Notes: generated by a model not told the origin, from the sequence alone. 64,000 bases of DNA from Dirofilaria immitis (GCA_024305405.1 JAKNDB010000107.1:4386501-4450500), one strand, 5' to 3'; shown: positions 39,301 to 54,000, counted from the first letter of the stretch. Numbers and translations are program-made.

Positions 39301-42300
39301 CTAATTATTTCCTGGTGGGAGAAATTCATGGAAAAGTTGATCACGTAATTTTGAAATATAATCAACAGCAGCATCAACATCGGTATCTGGTCGTGCTAAA
39401 ACTGGCAACATGGAACGTAATTTGCATCCAAATCGAATGATAGCACGACGCTGACATGCTTCGTTATCCATATCGACATGTAAATTACGCTGTTCACGCA
39501 AGGACATGGCTAACGTGCGTGCCTCATCCAGCACTTCTTTTGGGAAAGCTGTCAAATTAGCCAAGTTGAATGCTGAAGAAATAGGCAATGACATTGTTTT
39601 TAGCATTATTTCCATTTGTAAGATGAAATGCGAGGAACATTACTAATGAAACTATTAAAAAACTGAAGCAAAATTTTTCGAGCTAGCATTAAATTTTCAT
39701 TCAAGAGAGTTCATACAAAGATGCTGTTATGTTATGGAGAAAAAGACATTAGACTACCAGTAAGATTTTCAGGCAGTTTTCGTTATTCCTGATAGTAATT
39801 GAAAATCTGACAAGGTTGAAATGGACAGGTATACAGAATCCGTTCAGCATATTTATTAATATTGATTTATATAAATCGATAGCGAATCATTAAAAAAAAA
39901 AATAGAAAAAGCATGCCATAAATCTGTTATTATAAGAGAACAAAACTGTTGCTGGTACTTTGAAATAAAGTAAAATGAATGAATTAGAAAAGCTACATAT
40001 ATAATGCATGGCCTACCATAAAGTGGACCATTATATGGACCAGTATAGAGTTTATGAGAACATTGAAATTTTTCCACTTCGCTACCATCGTCCTGTTTGA
40101 TTTTCTTTGTGTTGGCTGAGAAATGGAAACTAGAAATGAAACCCATAAAAGATCGCAGTTGGATGAATAATCATTGTCATAAATGAAAGCGATCATTTGA
40201 TAGAGCAGCAATATGATATAATAATTATTTTAGGAATAATTCTGAAGAAATCGGACTTAAAAATTTCACAAATATTACTACTTATATAGTGAGATTTTAG
40301 AGGGCATACTGAGATTTTGATACGCTAATAGTGAAGGATATATTATGCCTATGAACTAATATAGTGAACTGATATAGTGTAGATACTAATATAGTGAGAT
40401 CCCCATTAAACTAACCAGATTTTAAGTTTGAAGATCGCATCTCAAGCATTGTATGTTAAGCATAGCTACTTAAGTTATCGACCTCTGACAAACTGTATTC
40501 ATTATAATAAAAGAGACCAAAGAAAATGGAATAAAAATTAATAAGGAAATTATAACTTTGCAATACTAGAATACATTCCTGCCAGTGATGCCAAATCAAG
40601 ACAATGAGTAGCGAATATTACATATGCCTGAAAATTAGATTTTTTGAAAATTATTAATGATACAAACTACTATATAAGAAAGCGAAAGTACCTAGTTTTG
40701 AATATGTTTTCTGTTGGAAGTGAGAAACTTCATACCGATTATTCTAAGTACCGTACTGTGAAATAAGTGATTTGTACTTGTTAGGGACAAAATAAGCATA
40801 ATCTAATTAAAAAGAGACAAAATTTTAACTTTTGTGAAAATATTTAATCTGAAAAGATTATCAAGATTAAACCTTTTTCGCAGAAGCTCTTCACATATAG
40901 CAAAGCATATGCTTAAGCCCTCATCGTATGCTGTACCTGAAAATTTGTACTTGTTAGGGATAAAATAAGCATAATCTAATTAACAGTAAAAGATTATTTT
41001 GAACATCAGTTCAATTTAAGGCGATAAACAAAAGACTTGCATATCGCCATATTTACATAATGGCGGATAGATTGTCTCATTGTTGTAAATAATCTTTCGA
41101 AGAACAGTTAACGTCATTTTTCGAACTATAAATTCGACTGAGGCACTCACTACACGCAAGTTCGTCGATAAGAACTAGCGATAAAGAATCGGCAGTTTGT
41201 AAAATGGGTACCATTTCCGACATCTGAAAAAAACTATGGAGAATTTAACCATGTCTTGGTTTGTGCAATATAACAAAAATGAACCACAATGCATATGTGA
41301 AATATTGCAATAACTTATAATTTTAAATAATTTTGAAATTTCGAGTAAAAGTCTCGCCAAGTTTCCTATTGTGTTCAACCAACTTACTTCGACAGCGAAA
41401 GCTGATAAATTAGCTGTTAAGTCATCATTATGGCCAATTCGTGAAAAGAATCGGGTGAGAACTGGAAATAAAGCCATTTCCGCTGGAACGAAACTTCCTG
41501 TTTGGGCTAATACATGCAGTAAGCAAATTTGCTTTAAATATGTTGATTTTCCAGCCTAAGAAATACAAATGTAAAATTGACCATTCCTGCTTATTGCTTG
41601 ATTGTTTATTTCTTAAATAGTTTTCAAGCTATTTTTTATTAACTATACTATTGGCTTAATGACCAGCCCAGTGTCGGTCGCAATTTTTATGATATGAAAT
41701 TCAAACATTTTCACTAACATACCATATTTGGTCCCGTAATAATATTGATTCTGGATTCAGGTGACAAATACTGAAATTTCATAAAATCAATTGTTCGAAG
41801 TAGTGTATTATTATAATCGACTAATTCACTAAGTTCTGAAGCACATTCAACCCAAAAAAAAATTTCTAAAAATGCAAAAGATATACCAACTTTTCGGTTT
41901 ATTATTAATGTTTGGTAATTTCAAATTTTTATTCTGATTGATTTAAAAATTAACATTCGAATAAGTCAGTCTATCTCATCAATCTGCTTAACCATGATTA
42001 TTTGATTTATCGCTTATGACCTCTAAACTAAATCGTACAATTTATTGACTTTTGACAAATAGCATTTACATCTATATAATATGTATGCATATATATCCAT
42101 ACTATATCAAATAAACTAACGAGAAGAACACTCTGTAAAACTTAACAACTGTAACTTTCAAAGTTCTATAACAACAATGTCATTTAGTAAATATACTTTA
42201 AAAAACGTACCACATCATTTGGAGTAAAATCCTCATTTGCCAAATCCAAAAGCGGATGTCTTCCTTGTTTGATGATCATCGACATTGAAGGAGAGAATGA

Positions 42301-45300
42301 AGGTCGAACTATGTTGCAGATTTCATTGATAAGTCAACTTTTATATTTAAAATCTTATGCATAGAAAAGAAAATTTTTAATTAAAAAGTATTACCTGATG
42401 GAATTTTCATAGCATATGCAGCAAGACAAGCAATGAAATCCACCATAGATATTGCTTCAATTGCATGATATAAGCATGGGATTAGTAAACGGATCTAAAA
42501 TGTCGATGTTATACTTCTTTTTTTTTTTGTTTCATTTCAAATAGCATCGAAATCAGCAAATTAGTAATGAATTAGCCGCATATAACCTTTAACTAAGAAT
42601 GCATTCAGATACTCGGAATTGAATTTTCAATCCCAATTCATGCATACATTTTCATTTAATCATTCTTCTCTGCATTAGTCTCTTATCCTCATTCTTCTCT
42701 CCATTAGTCTAACTAGCTTCAGTCTGCTACACATTATCATTAGTGAAAATACAGTACATTTTGATTCACCTATTAGGTGCTTTCCTTTATCACATATGTG
42801 ATTCAAAAACAACCAGAACAGATAGAGAATTCTGTTCTCAATGTCAAGTACTATCGAATTCGCTAACGATTACTATCCAATTGCTTGAGTGAAATTTAGC
42901 CGATGAATAACCCACTATTGTAGCAATATCATGAACATAGTTTCTTCACCACAATACATTAAAAACATACGACATTTTCAGAAGATGATTACTTCTTCAT
43001 TGCCAGTGATTAAGCAATATAATTTTTCTCTTTAAATCTTTGAAATCACAAATTTGAACAGATACCTGATTTAATAGCTCAACCACTATAACATTACTCC
43101 TAATCATTATTTCATTAACCACTTCATCGATTCTTTCTGTAAATGGTTTGAACAATTCTCTGAAGTTTTTAATTTCTAGAAAATTCCTTATTGAAAATGA
43201 CTCTTAGTGATATCTTGGTTATGCGGAATGTTGGCATGACACTCATATCTCAACAAGAGGTACGTTGAAGAGTATAAATTTCATTTGAAATTAATGCTCA
43301 TAAATACAGAATTAAACCATCTTGTTTCTGTTTTTATAAGCTTGCAGAAAAAAACATATTCTAAAAAGATTACCATTATAGCGTAATAATGAACGGGTTG
43401 TGCAAGATACAGAAGCCCGATTTCTGACCATATCAATAAAATGTGATGGTAATTTGATTTTCGCAACAGGATCTGAGCACGGAACAGAAAAATGGAAACC
43501 ACGATTTGCAGTATAGATAAGCTTCGCTTCTGGTATCTCACTTGAATCTTCATTACTTTTTTCTGTAAATTTCATAAGAAGACATATAGAAAATAAAATG
43601 ATGTAAAGCGGTGTTTAATTAGTAAAATTAGTGGTATAAAACTAGAATACAGTATTCAATTAAAGAAATTTTTGAGACCTCGATCAGGAAATATTTCAGG
43701 TCTAATTTTTCATGATTATCAATTAATGACGTCAAGCATCAAAATAATTATGCATAATTTATGGACTAATAGGACTATCATTGATCTGAGCTACATTTTA
43801 AAATGCTTTGAGTCCTGTAAGCAGTTAATTGATATCCAGAACGTTTTTTTATTCTGAATGATTGTCACTTACTGCAACCCTCCTTAAGCGCAAAAGCTCG
43901 AACATGTGAGGAATGATGATTTGCGTCAAGTTTTAGTTTAAAATTTTTATGACATTCGAAAATTTTAATTGAGATGAGTAGTATATAAGACATACCATGC
44001 GTGTCACGTAAAAGCTCTTCATAAGCTTTTCGCATCATATCAATCATTTGGTCCATTCCTTCCTAGAAGAACTATTAACAATTTTTCGAAAGAATGTATA
44101 CCCATAATTTTTCATAAATTTAAGACATATATTACAGAAATGAAAAAAGAAAATATAGGAAAAATAGTGCGGAAGAGAAAAAAATTACTCGAACTGCATA
44201 GCACCGTTTTTGTCGTAATGCTAACGCTGATCGTTCGCCTATTTTACAAGTTCTATTCAACTTTTCATCCAAAATATCCATAATATTTTCGAATCGCTCA
44301 TCATCCAAATGCTTCAAGTCACAGATTTCTTTTTTAAATAAGAGGGAGTATTTTAAAAAATTTAATTGAGGTAAATTTCTTTTAAAAATTTAATTGAAGT
44401 AAATTTCTTTTAGAAATTTAATTGAAGTAAATTTCATTTCGTCATTTTTTTCATTTCAGAATGTTCTCGTGCCATTTTGCAATATCACTTTACGATCATT
44501 AATTTTGCTTCTAGGATATTTCATCCATGTTATAACAATCCTTCTTTATACCTTGGAATCTAAAAGTTAATTAAATTACGCTGATCATCTAATAAAGAAA
44601 GGTATTTACTTCAAGTTGCAGACTTTATAGCTATTTTAATCATCTTGACACAAATAAACTAATTTTAGAATTGCTCATATCTTTATTTGGAACTGATAAG
44701 GATTGCTTGTTAAAATAGTGTTATCATTATCTTCTAAAACTTTATAAAATGCTTTTTAAATTAGCCAGAAAAAAGTTTGTATTTTAAGCATCTAACGTTT
44801 GTGTTGTAAATCAGTAAATAGACGCAGAAAAAGTTGAAGACAAACATTATAACACAATCGAAATAAATTAGCTTTGCTATTTTTTAAAGCATCCTGCAGT
44901 GGTTTAATCAAATGTAACGTTTGTTGCAAATTCAGAATCTGAAAAATTTAGCAAAACAACTCCCATTGATTAATATGATATGGAATAATAATACTTGATA
45001 ACACTAATAACACTTTCCATAATTTTTTTGGATTTTAAAATCAATTGATCAGAAGTTATACTTTGAATGATTTGAAAGCTAAAATTTTTCCAACGGCTCT
45101 TTGCTGATTTTCAATCAGTTTTTCCTCATGTTCATTCTATTAAAAACTTAATCTAATAGTTGTGATTTAATACAAAATTGCAACGTAAACCTCAGTGATT
45201 CGATATTCAACTATGCGAACTGTTTCTTTTTGATTTTCTAGATAACAGCAAACCGTTATTAAACGGTATATATCACTCACTCCGGTAATTATTGTCCGCA

Positions 45301-47957
45301 ATCGATTAAATTTCTATAAATTTTTTTAAAAATAATTTTTAAAAAGAAATATGAAGTTTTAATACATCATTTGGGTTTTAATTAAAATACCGGCTGATTG
45401 CAAATGAGCTCTTCAACAGCATCTAAACGCGCTTCAATCGTTGATAAATCAGCCGAAGGCTGTAATAAACTACTTCGAAGCAATCGCACACCACCACTGG
45501 TCAAGCATGTATTCAAAGCTGAGAAAAGGCTACGACCCGATGTTTTTGCTTTAGATATATGCGCTCTACTATTTCGACATTTCGCATGGTATTTACATCT
45601 GCAATTATAAGCTTTATTAATCAGATATGACTTCACCAAAATATAAAAAACATCAAACAGTATAAGTTAAAATCAAACACGTGTAAATCACGGTAATCTG
45701 GCTCACAAATGACAAATAACTTTATTATCTATAAAGCAATGTGTTTTATTAATCAGTGATCAAAAGATATGCTTATTGAAGTCATACGTAAAGATTCGCA
45801 AAACCAGGTAACATTCGAAGATAAATAGCCATCTTTAATTCATGATTCTATTATAAAAGAACTAGAAAAGTCGGAAGAGCATATTTATTAATAATATATA
45901 TGATTTTATAATTTATTTACTACTAATTTATTAGAAATTTTGTAATTTATTACCTATAAAGCAAGATTTCTCTGCAACAAGATAAGTAATTTTTAGCGAA
46001 TTTTGAGCAAACAATACATTTTGAATGTATTCCACATATTTAATTAATGCAGCGGCAGCTGCCATACAATAATATCTATAATTTCAAACAATAAAAAAAT
46101 ATTCAGATTTGCGAAATAAAGAAAAAGGGAAATAAAAAAGGATAGCAGAAGTTTGTTAACTATGTCCAGAAAAGTAATCATCCGAGAGGTGTGCTTGCAG
46201 TAGATTGGATGCTGGAAGAGAAAAAATCTACAATAGGTACACTTTTTATGCACTCGAGATCAAAATTCTTCATTCGAAATCCAAACCTATCTTAAGAATA
46301 CAATTAAAATGGTATTAAATTAATGTTTTAAGCATTCATAATAAAAATAATTGAATTGCAACTGGAATTATAAAGTATCATGGATAATTATAAATTTGCA
46401 AATACTAAAATCTTAAATTCATATTCCTTTTCAAGAATTTGTTATAGAATTTTAATTATATTTTGAAAATCTTATAAGAAAAGAACATACTTCTTACATA
46501 TTTCCGCTGTTATGTTAGACGACTCACTCGAACCTAGTTGTTTTAACAATTCAACTCCCTTCAGATCGCTAAAAATGAAATGATAAATTTTTATACTTTT
46601 TTTTTTACTTTATAGTAAAGCACTGCAAATTTTGGAAAATTTTGAAAAAGGAAACTCGTAAAAACTGACGTTACTTTCATTTAAATAACATTTCCGTCAT
46701 TGCATTACAATTTACCGAAAAGATAACATTTGCTGGAACTTTTAATTCTTTCATAATTTTTGATAAAGAAAATAAGAAAACTGGATACTTGAAATAGCGT
46801 CTGTTAATCATCGTAATTTCTACTTCTGGATAAGTGCTGCGAATCAATTCTAATACAGCATTCATACTACTAGCCTTTTCGACGAATGTTTCTGGAACGA
46901 TAACCTGCGAAAACTATGATTATTTTAGCCGAATGTAGTGAATAAGCAAACAAGATAATGTAAAATATTAAATTAGTATTTTAATGTAAAATGTTTGTTT
47001 ATATGTATTTTATTTTTTCCTCAAATTAGTACTTAGAAAAGTTATTCCTAATGCTATATGATGCAAGATGAAATGTTTCAAGTAACTCTTATCTTATGTT
47101 GAAAATAAAAATTTAATGAATAATTTAGAAATAATTATAGAATAAAACCTCGACAGGTTCTTGAATTTGAAACTGAATTCGGAGTCGTGTATAAGATGCA
47201 GAATCGATAAATTGTGATAAATGCAGTTCACTACATAATGCATCAATGCTTGCAAGTCCAATTTCCCCACGTGCATTACCGCGACCTTCTACAAGTGCTG
47301 TAAAGTATATCCAAATATAATACGTATTAATGTGATAGTTGTTCACCTTTTATCTTTTTTGCTTCCTATCTTATATCTTTTATAGCACCATAAATATTCA
47401 AATTTAGAATATACCATAGTTCAGATAATTTTAAGCAGTGAATCTTACGACAATATTCAACCATTTTTTGTGAAATCTACGTAAAATCATGCTATATGTA
47501 CAATATTGTTCTATTTTTGTAAATTAAGTCTCATCTACAAATTTATTTAGCAGATAATTTCATGTTACATGTATTACTGTCTCTTATGTACAATTATGTG
47601 TACGTATCAAGTTGAATCTAATGATCAGATGGTTTCAATTGCATGCAATTGAATCAATTCGGAGAAATTTCCTGAGTACAATTATGGTAGATTAGGAATT
47701 TCACGTTACATAGACGTAGATCATGCATACATACGTGATTCGTGTATATGTACAATCGTAATGCACATATGTGCTTACATCTAAATCTCAAACAAAAATG
47801 TTAAGATTAAAAATAAGGCAATACATAATTATTCGGAAATCTTACAAAAGATAATGCAACTTGTAAGCGATATTCCATTTGCCGAATATCGCGAACGTTC
47901 ATGAGTAGATGTGAAGCTACGATATTTCGGTGCACTAGATGACGTATCACGTTGCAT
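39301..47957 (-). CDS. MSH4: MutS homologue MSH4, meiotic crossover protein, 22 exons
   Basis: MSH4 forms a clamp with MSH5 on Holliday-junction-like intermediates and promotes meiotic crossing-over. Exons: 47846-47957, 47149-47297, 46789-46904, 46491-46568, 45954-46075, 45391-45598, 45191-45313, 45062-45136, 44797-44938, 44189-44328, 43873-44062, 43374-43562, 43066-43136, 42395-42494, 42211-42308, 41723-41770, 41388-41555, 41151-41223, 40873-40936, 40557-40627, 40017-40129 and 39301-39572. Start ATG at 47957 (MQRDTSSSAPKYRSF). MSH4 landmarks: LVEGRGNARGEIGLASIDAL, KYYCMAAAAALIKYVEYIQN, SLFSALN then GGVRLLRSSLLQP, QKRCYAVR, TANRGFHFSVP. Walker A is GPNM|AGKST across an exon junction, Walker B is LVLIDEL, and the His motif is FATHCLDL. 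Two A runs are one base short (45543-45547 and 40874-40878). With them the chain is 907 aa, close to human MSH4. All phases agree. Confidence 0.95.
40768..40984. repeat. 41-bp direct repeats flanking MSH4 exon 19
   Basis: The sequence TTTGTACTTGTTAGGGA, then (C/T)AAAATAAGCATAATCTAATTAA, occurs at about 40771-40810 and again at about 40944-40983. The two copies differ at one clear position. They sit in the two introns either side of exon 19 (40873-40936). Confidence 0.9.
42661..42712. repeat. 29-bp direct duplication in an MSH4 intron
   Basis: CATTCTTCTCTGCATTAGTC is followed 29 bases on by CATTCTTCTCTCCATTAGTC. Two copies in the intron between exons 13 and 14. Confidence 0.8.
44358..44440. 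repeat. 30-bp tandem repeat, three copies, in an MSH4 intron
   Basis: The unit AATTTAATTGAAGTAAATTT plus CTTTTAAA is repeated three times just upstream of the exon ending at 44328, so it forms the branch-point side of that intron. The copies are nearly identical. Confidence 0.85.
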
Positions 47958-50900
47958 GACTGCGTCTATTCGTACTGTCACTTCACGTAAATATTATAAT
48001 AGCTATAACACATATGATACATATAAATATGAAATAACAACATCAAAGTAAAATTGTAATAACATATAATTTGACGATACACAATAAATACACGTATGAA
48101 GCCATATAAAACTACCTATTGGAAATGGATAATTAATTATTCCAACAATATTCGAATAATTGTTATTTAGAAATTGAATGCTTGGTACATATGAAAATGG
48201 CATATAATTTGAAACGTAAGTATATACGTACGAGTAGTCTTTGCAATTAAGACACGCATGGAAAAAGAAAACAAGTGTTGCTATCACGTACTATTTATCT
48301 TTTTCTTTTACTTAGTAAACGTACTAACAAATAGTCCCACACACAAATTCTACGTAACATTCCATCACTTCTTATCTCTTCATTTACCATCTCTAATTCA
48401 TAGTTATCATGATCTGTTGAAATGACTTACATATAATAACACGTATTGATTATTCCTAATAAACATTACGTCATGTTATTTATGGTACATCTCTTCATTT
48501 ATTCATTTAATTAATCAGTTAATTAATTAATTCATCAATCCATTCATTTGCTTGATTCGCTCATTCATTCTTGGATTTAAGCATTCAATTAATTAATTTA
48601 TTCATTCATTTCCTCTTTCGATCAATAACTCATTTACTCAATTAATTAATTCATTTATTGAGATTATTTAATGGAAATTTTTGAGTACCTTTTTTAAGTA
48701 TTACATTTTAGCATCATGTTTTATAGGAATAAAAAGGAAAGAAAACATATCTGACAACTAATATACTATATTTATGTAACAGTTTCTTTTTATTCATTCA
48801 TTAATGATATGATAAATAATGATTATAAATAATCAACGATCTAAATCTAAATGATTATCTGCATTATAAATGCGAATTCATTCTTGAATCAAATCACAAA
48901 ATCATTTCATAAAAAAAAAAAAATCAATATAGCTCAGATTCATCATAATAAATAGAAAAAAATTCTTTAAATGAATGATAATTTTTTTGAAAAATCATTT
49001 AAATAATATTATCCTCAATGATTTATATCTTCTAACTCTTTAATCAAGAGTATCGATAATTTATCAATAAATTCTTTATCACTAACTCCAACTAGGATTC
49101 TTCAATTGACATGAAAGGTTTTCTCGCTTTCTAAAATTTGCATAAAAAGCATCACGTATTATGTCAAAATACTTTACTTTAAAGGTTATAACATAACTTA
49201 TTATCATCACTAACATACAAATTTTTAATTAAATTATAATTATAATTAGATTATGAATTTATTGCAATAAGATTTTTCATATATATAAATTCTTTCTTTT
49301 TCCTTCTAAATTAAATTAAAAAATGAATTTTTCTATCTTTTCAAATAGATTTAAATTAAACAAGCAAATCGATTAAATAAGAATGATTTTTAGAATGAGA
49401 ATATTTCACTGATTATTTGTTTTAAACTGTCAACGGATAAGTAAAATGATATCATCTAAATATAGTAATAAATAAGAGAAGTGACAAACTTAACATTTTT
49501 AAACAACTTGATTTAAACTGGCAAAGTTCTCTATTTATAGTCGTATATTTTAAATAATTAACCCTGAACAATCCAGCATATTATAATCAGTAATATATGT
49601 TAAGATAAAAATGAACTTTCATTTTTCAAAAATTTGAATTTTATTTGACAAATTACTTTTCTTTCAAAAAATTAACATCGAAAATATGAATAATAAGGAA
49701 AACATATGCCTTATTTTATATAAATTCAGGGATTTGTTACAATAGAATTTTTGTTATGTGAACTCATTCATATTTTGTTACCTTAGGAATTTTTATTATG
49801 TAAACTAATACTTTATTTACGTTGGAATGATATAAACTCATACCATAATTTAAGCCAAATAGAATATCAACATCCAAATCTGTACTAAATTAATTTTAGG
49901 AAAAAAATCATAGAATAAAATTATTGCAAAAATTCATTATCATCTTTTTCTCTTTCAAAAAAATGATGAAAGTATATATAGTTAATGTATAGCTTTCTCT
50001 AATACTAATTGCATGTACTATTGCATGCGCATGCATGAATACATGCACATCAATGCATGCATACAATTTATTCCAAACGATAATTGAAATCTTTCGTACC
50101 GATTTATCATTACCACATATCTTTGAATTGTACGCCATAATAGTGTAGAAGTTAAATGAATTCCTAAAAATATAAAATCAAATTCATGCTAAGCATTATT
50201 TCCATATTGGCTTCTAACTAACCCAAAATCAAATTCAAATCCGACGTTAATTTCAAAAATCCATTTCCAACCCATTTTATGAAATTCATCTGTGATTTCT
50301 CTTTCTCTCCACACTAACTTCAATTTGTCATTGATCTATAAATCACTCCTCGCTAACGTTATATTTCGTAATACTTTGGCAAATTTATATTTTAAAATTT
50401 TAATTTTTAGTATGATTTTGATGTCTTACAATCTTACTGTAATTCTTCGGTAATTTAGTGGGAGATGTAGATTGATATTATGGGAAGGGTTTTGGAAATT
50501 TCATTTTCAGTGAATTTATTTTTAGTCTAATTTATATCATAAAACAAATAAATTTTTTTATGATATAAATCCCACTAATAGAATATTTGTTGCTATTCGA
50601 AATTCTTTTGTATATTTTCCATAAGATCATCTAGATTCTGGAATTTACAGAATCCCGAAATAGTTAAATTAATTGCCAATATATTTTTATTTCCTGTTAC
50701 ATCCGAAAACCAGACTATAGAAGCAATTTAAGATTTACTTTGCAAGATTCTAAAATGATTGGTTCTGAAAGTGCTTTACATGGATGCAAGAATCGATTGA
50801 TAATATATTCTTTTCTTAATGTATTCGGAATCTTCTGTCTATAACATCATTTAGTTTTTAATTCTATTAATGCTTTTAAAAGGTTTTGAAAAAGTTTAAC

Positions 50901-50997
50901 TGATTTACTAATGTTTGTATACATACATGAAGACATTGTTTGTTTTCAATTCATTACATCCATAAGTATAAATTTTTATTTAATTTGTAGCTTTCAG
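47958..50997. other. Divergent intergenic region MSH4 / SMYD
   Basis: Both neighbouring genes are transcribed away from this 3.0 kb, so it must hold both promoters. It contains ATTC/AATT tetranucleotide clusters (48480-48660) and a purine-pyrimidine alternating stretch with GCATGC words (about 50005-50065). Open frames at 48003-48287 and 49908-50138 have no splice context or family resemblance. Confidence 0.5.
48480..48662. repeat. ATTC / AATT tetranucleotide-rich tract
   Basis: Runs such as TTAATTAATTAATT and TCATTCATTC are interspersed for about 180 bases. An imperfect simple repeat. Confidence 0.8.
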
Positions 50998-51000
50998 GCT
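50998..51000 (+). promoter_or_regulatory. Likely spliced-leader acceptor just before the SMYD start
   Basis: TTTGTAGCTTTCAG ends at 50997, three bases before the ATG at 51001. There is no confident upstream coding exon. In nematodes an orphan TTTCAG so close to the start usually marks SL trans-splicing. This is inference from position, and an ordinary 5' UTR intron would look the same. Confidence 0.45.
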
Positions 51001-54000
51001 ATGACTATTACTATTACTACTTTGGTTGAGGAAATGCCATTGGCGCATGTGGTTGACAGTAAATTTATTGATAAAATTTGCGCTTATTGTATGGTACCAG
51101 TATGGGAAAGGTAATTTTAATTAATTTTTAATTAGATTAAATAATTTAGCCTGAAACTACTCTTTCTCAAAATCATATTTTGTTGCTCAATTTCGATCTT
51201 TTCGTCCTTAGGAATTAAAATTAAATATAATAGAAATGATGCATACTTTTAATCTTACGATTATGAAAGTATATGATCTAAGATTATAGCAGAAAGAAAA
51301 TATTTTATATGCACTTTAGATGTTTCGTAGAATGTAAAAGGAAGAAATTTGTTCTTAAATTTCTCTATTTAATTATAACAACTGAAAGCAAGAACTTAAA
51401 ATTGATTACTGAACTTTTAATCTTAGAAATCATTTTGTTCTGCGATGCGTTAATCTAATTTGTAAGTGCCGTATTAATGAATTCTAGCAATGAAATTGAG
51501 ATACATGCACAGGATGAAGGAGGAAAACGAAATTGAAATAGTAGAATAGTTATCAAAAAAATGTATATATACACTTTTTTTTTAATTGATTGGGTATAAT
51601 AGCAAGCTGCATATAGCTGGCTTCAAATTAGCGCGGCTTCAAGTCTTAATTTCTATTATATGAGTTTTAAGAACTAATTTTCAATTTAATTTTTTTCAGT
51701 TTTAAATTTAATATCATTTCAAAATTAATAAATTTACAAATAAAATGGGATTGAGAAGTTTGATGAATTTAACTGATGTTTGTACTAGATCCATGAAATA
51801 TCATCGCAGGCTTGAGTTTAAGGACTTCAGTTTTTCATTTGAATTTTATTGAGATAACCAACTAAAATTGCAAACGTATTCGACCCCGATATTTTTTTGT
51901 CAATTTACCTGGATCATTATTTGATTTTTGTATATTTTTCTTTTGTTCTTTCTTGACCAAACCTTTATTTTTTCTTTTCGCTCTTTTTTGCAGTTTCTTT
52001 TCTTCAGAAGTTTCATTTTAGAAATAATGAAGAGAAACTTAGTCGCTGTGGTGGATGTAAATTCGCCTATTATTGTAGTATAAAGTGTCAAAAGAAGGAT
52101 TGGTTTATTCATAAGGTTTGCCGATGTTCATTAAATTCACCTATCACTGAAGTTCATTGAAAACAAAAAACTGGTGACCATAGACTACATCTTCGAAAGA
52201 ACGAATTTAGAATCTTTTGGACTTGAAAAATCTGGTGATAAGTCAGCGGATAAGTTTATTATTCTTTCCTTAGTCATAAGATGAATTAAAGATTTATAAA
52301 TAAGTGGTGCTGACTATTCAAACAAAATTTCTAATTAAATGTACGAAGTTGCAAAAGGAAAAATTAACTCCCAAAAATTAGTTTTTAGAAAATAATGATC
52401 TAAGGTGGAATTTAGTCTCAGCTATGAATTTATCATAAGCATATCTCTCGAGTTCTATCTCGTTTATTTTGAAGTGAATATGAAAAATTATGTTCACTCT
52501 ATTATGGCAATTATTACTCGCTGCTTGATTTTATAATTTATTTGTTCCAGATAGAATGTTCATATTTGTCAAGCGTGGCACCACGAGTTCCGGAATCAAT
52601 TCCTCGGTTAATAGGTCGAATAATCAGGATATTACAACACAGTGGTGATAAGAATCCTGCTTTCAATGGACGAATTTTGCTTCCTTAAAGAGTCGTAAGT
52701 TTCATTTTTGTTTCAACTATTTATCAAAATTTTGTACGGTCATTGTGTTTCGTGCTTTACCGAACGAAATGAATTGTAAAGTAGTCTTCCAAAAATGTTC
52801 TTTAATATCTCTTTGTTGTTTGAAGGAGAAAAAAATTTTTTTGTTGATGGTTTATAATAGCTGGTTTGATTCGATCATCATTCAGAACTTCATTCTTGGA
52901 TTTTCCAAGTTTAAGAACTCATATTTGTTTGATCGTTGCCAATCACTGCCATTCAACGTAGGTTCTTACATCTAATTTTACTAGAGATTCTGTTGCAGCA
53001 TTTTTTCTGCAAATAGAATTATACATTAAAATGAAATGGAATAGTTCATTTCCATAATCCAAGAACTTCTTCATTCAAGTCGCCTAAAAAGTGTAGTGTT
53101 TGAAAATATATTGCTAGTTTTTATAAAGGATCTTTTCCTCAGAATTAATTTGCGTTTCGATTCATTTTGAAGCATCGAATCAATGTGTTGGAAAATAATT
53201 TGTTAATGAGCGTGCAAATATTTAATATGTTTAAAGATATGGGTGATGTTGAGAAAGATGAGGAAAAGAGAAATGGATTCATAGCTATTGCACATGTTAT
53301 CAAAGATTATCTTCCGTCAGGCGAGATGCCATCCAGCACTGAAATATTCGATATTTTTTGTAAGGTAAGCTGTTCAGTATATTTTATTTTTCTTTTTTAG
53401 CATTAGTGGAATTTAATTATTTACAATTACAAGAAGAGTGAGGAGTTAGAAAGCTATTAAAATGAGAATCATCTTTTGGAGATTCAAGTTCAATTTTCTA
53501 TTTTATCATACAGTTGTGATACAAAAGACATATATCCAAGATGATATGATATTTGAATATCCTAGAAGTTCTGGTGCTATGGGAGGTTATTTTGTTGACA
53601 TTACTAAATCTTATTCATGCAGAGAATGATTTAACTTGTGGTGTCGTCTACCACGATGATATTTCAGAACATTGGAAGGAAGAAAAAGAGCTTTATTCCT
53701 CTTTTTCTTATTTTGCATTAGACAGCACTAATATACTGATACCGCTATCATTTGTTCTGCACTTCCTTTTAAATAATTTTATTGTTTGGTAATGAGCAAA
53801 TAATTACAGGTTTTGGTCAATGCATTGGTAATCACAGACTCATGTTTGAATAGAATTGGCCTTGCACTTTATTTAGGGTTATTTTCAGTTTTTTTAATAT
53901 GATTGAGAATAATTTTTTTGCAATTCTTAAAATTAGTTATTCTTTTCCTGGATCATATTGCTATCCCTTGTTGCTTTTAATAATTAGTTTTATTAACAAG

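Noticed and set aside
48003..48287. 94-aa minus-strand frame upstream of MSH4
   Set aside because: Composition is that of AT-rich spacer (Tyr/Ser/Phe-rich). No acceptor or donor links it to the MSH4 ATG at 47957, which already gives a phase-consistent first exon.
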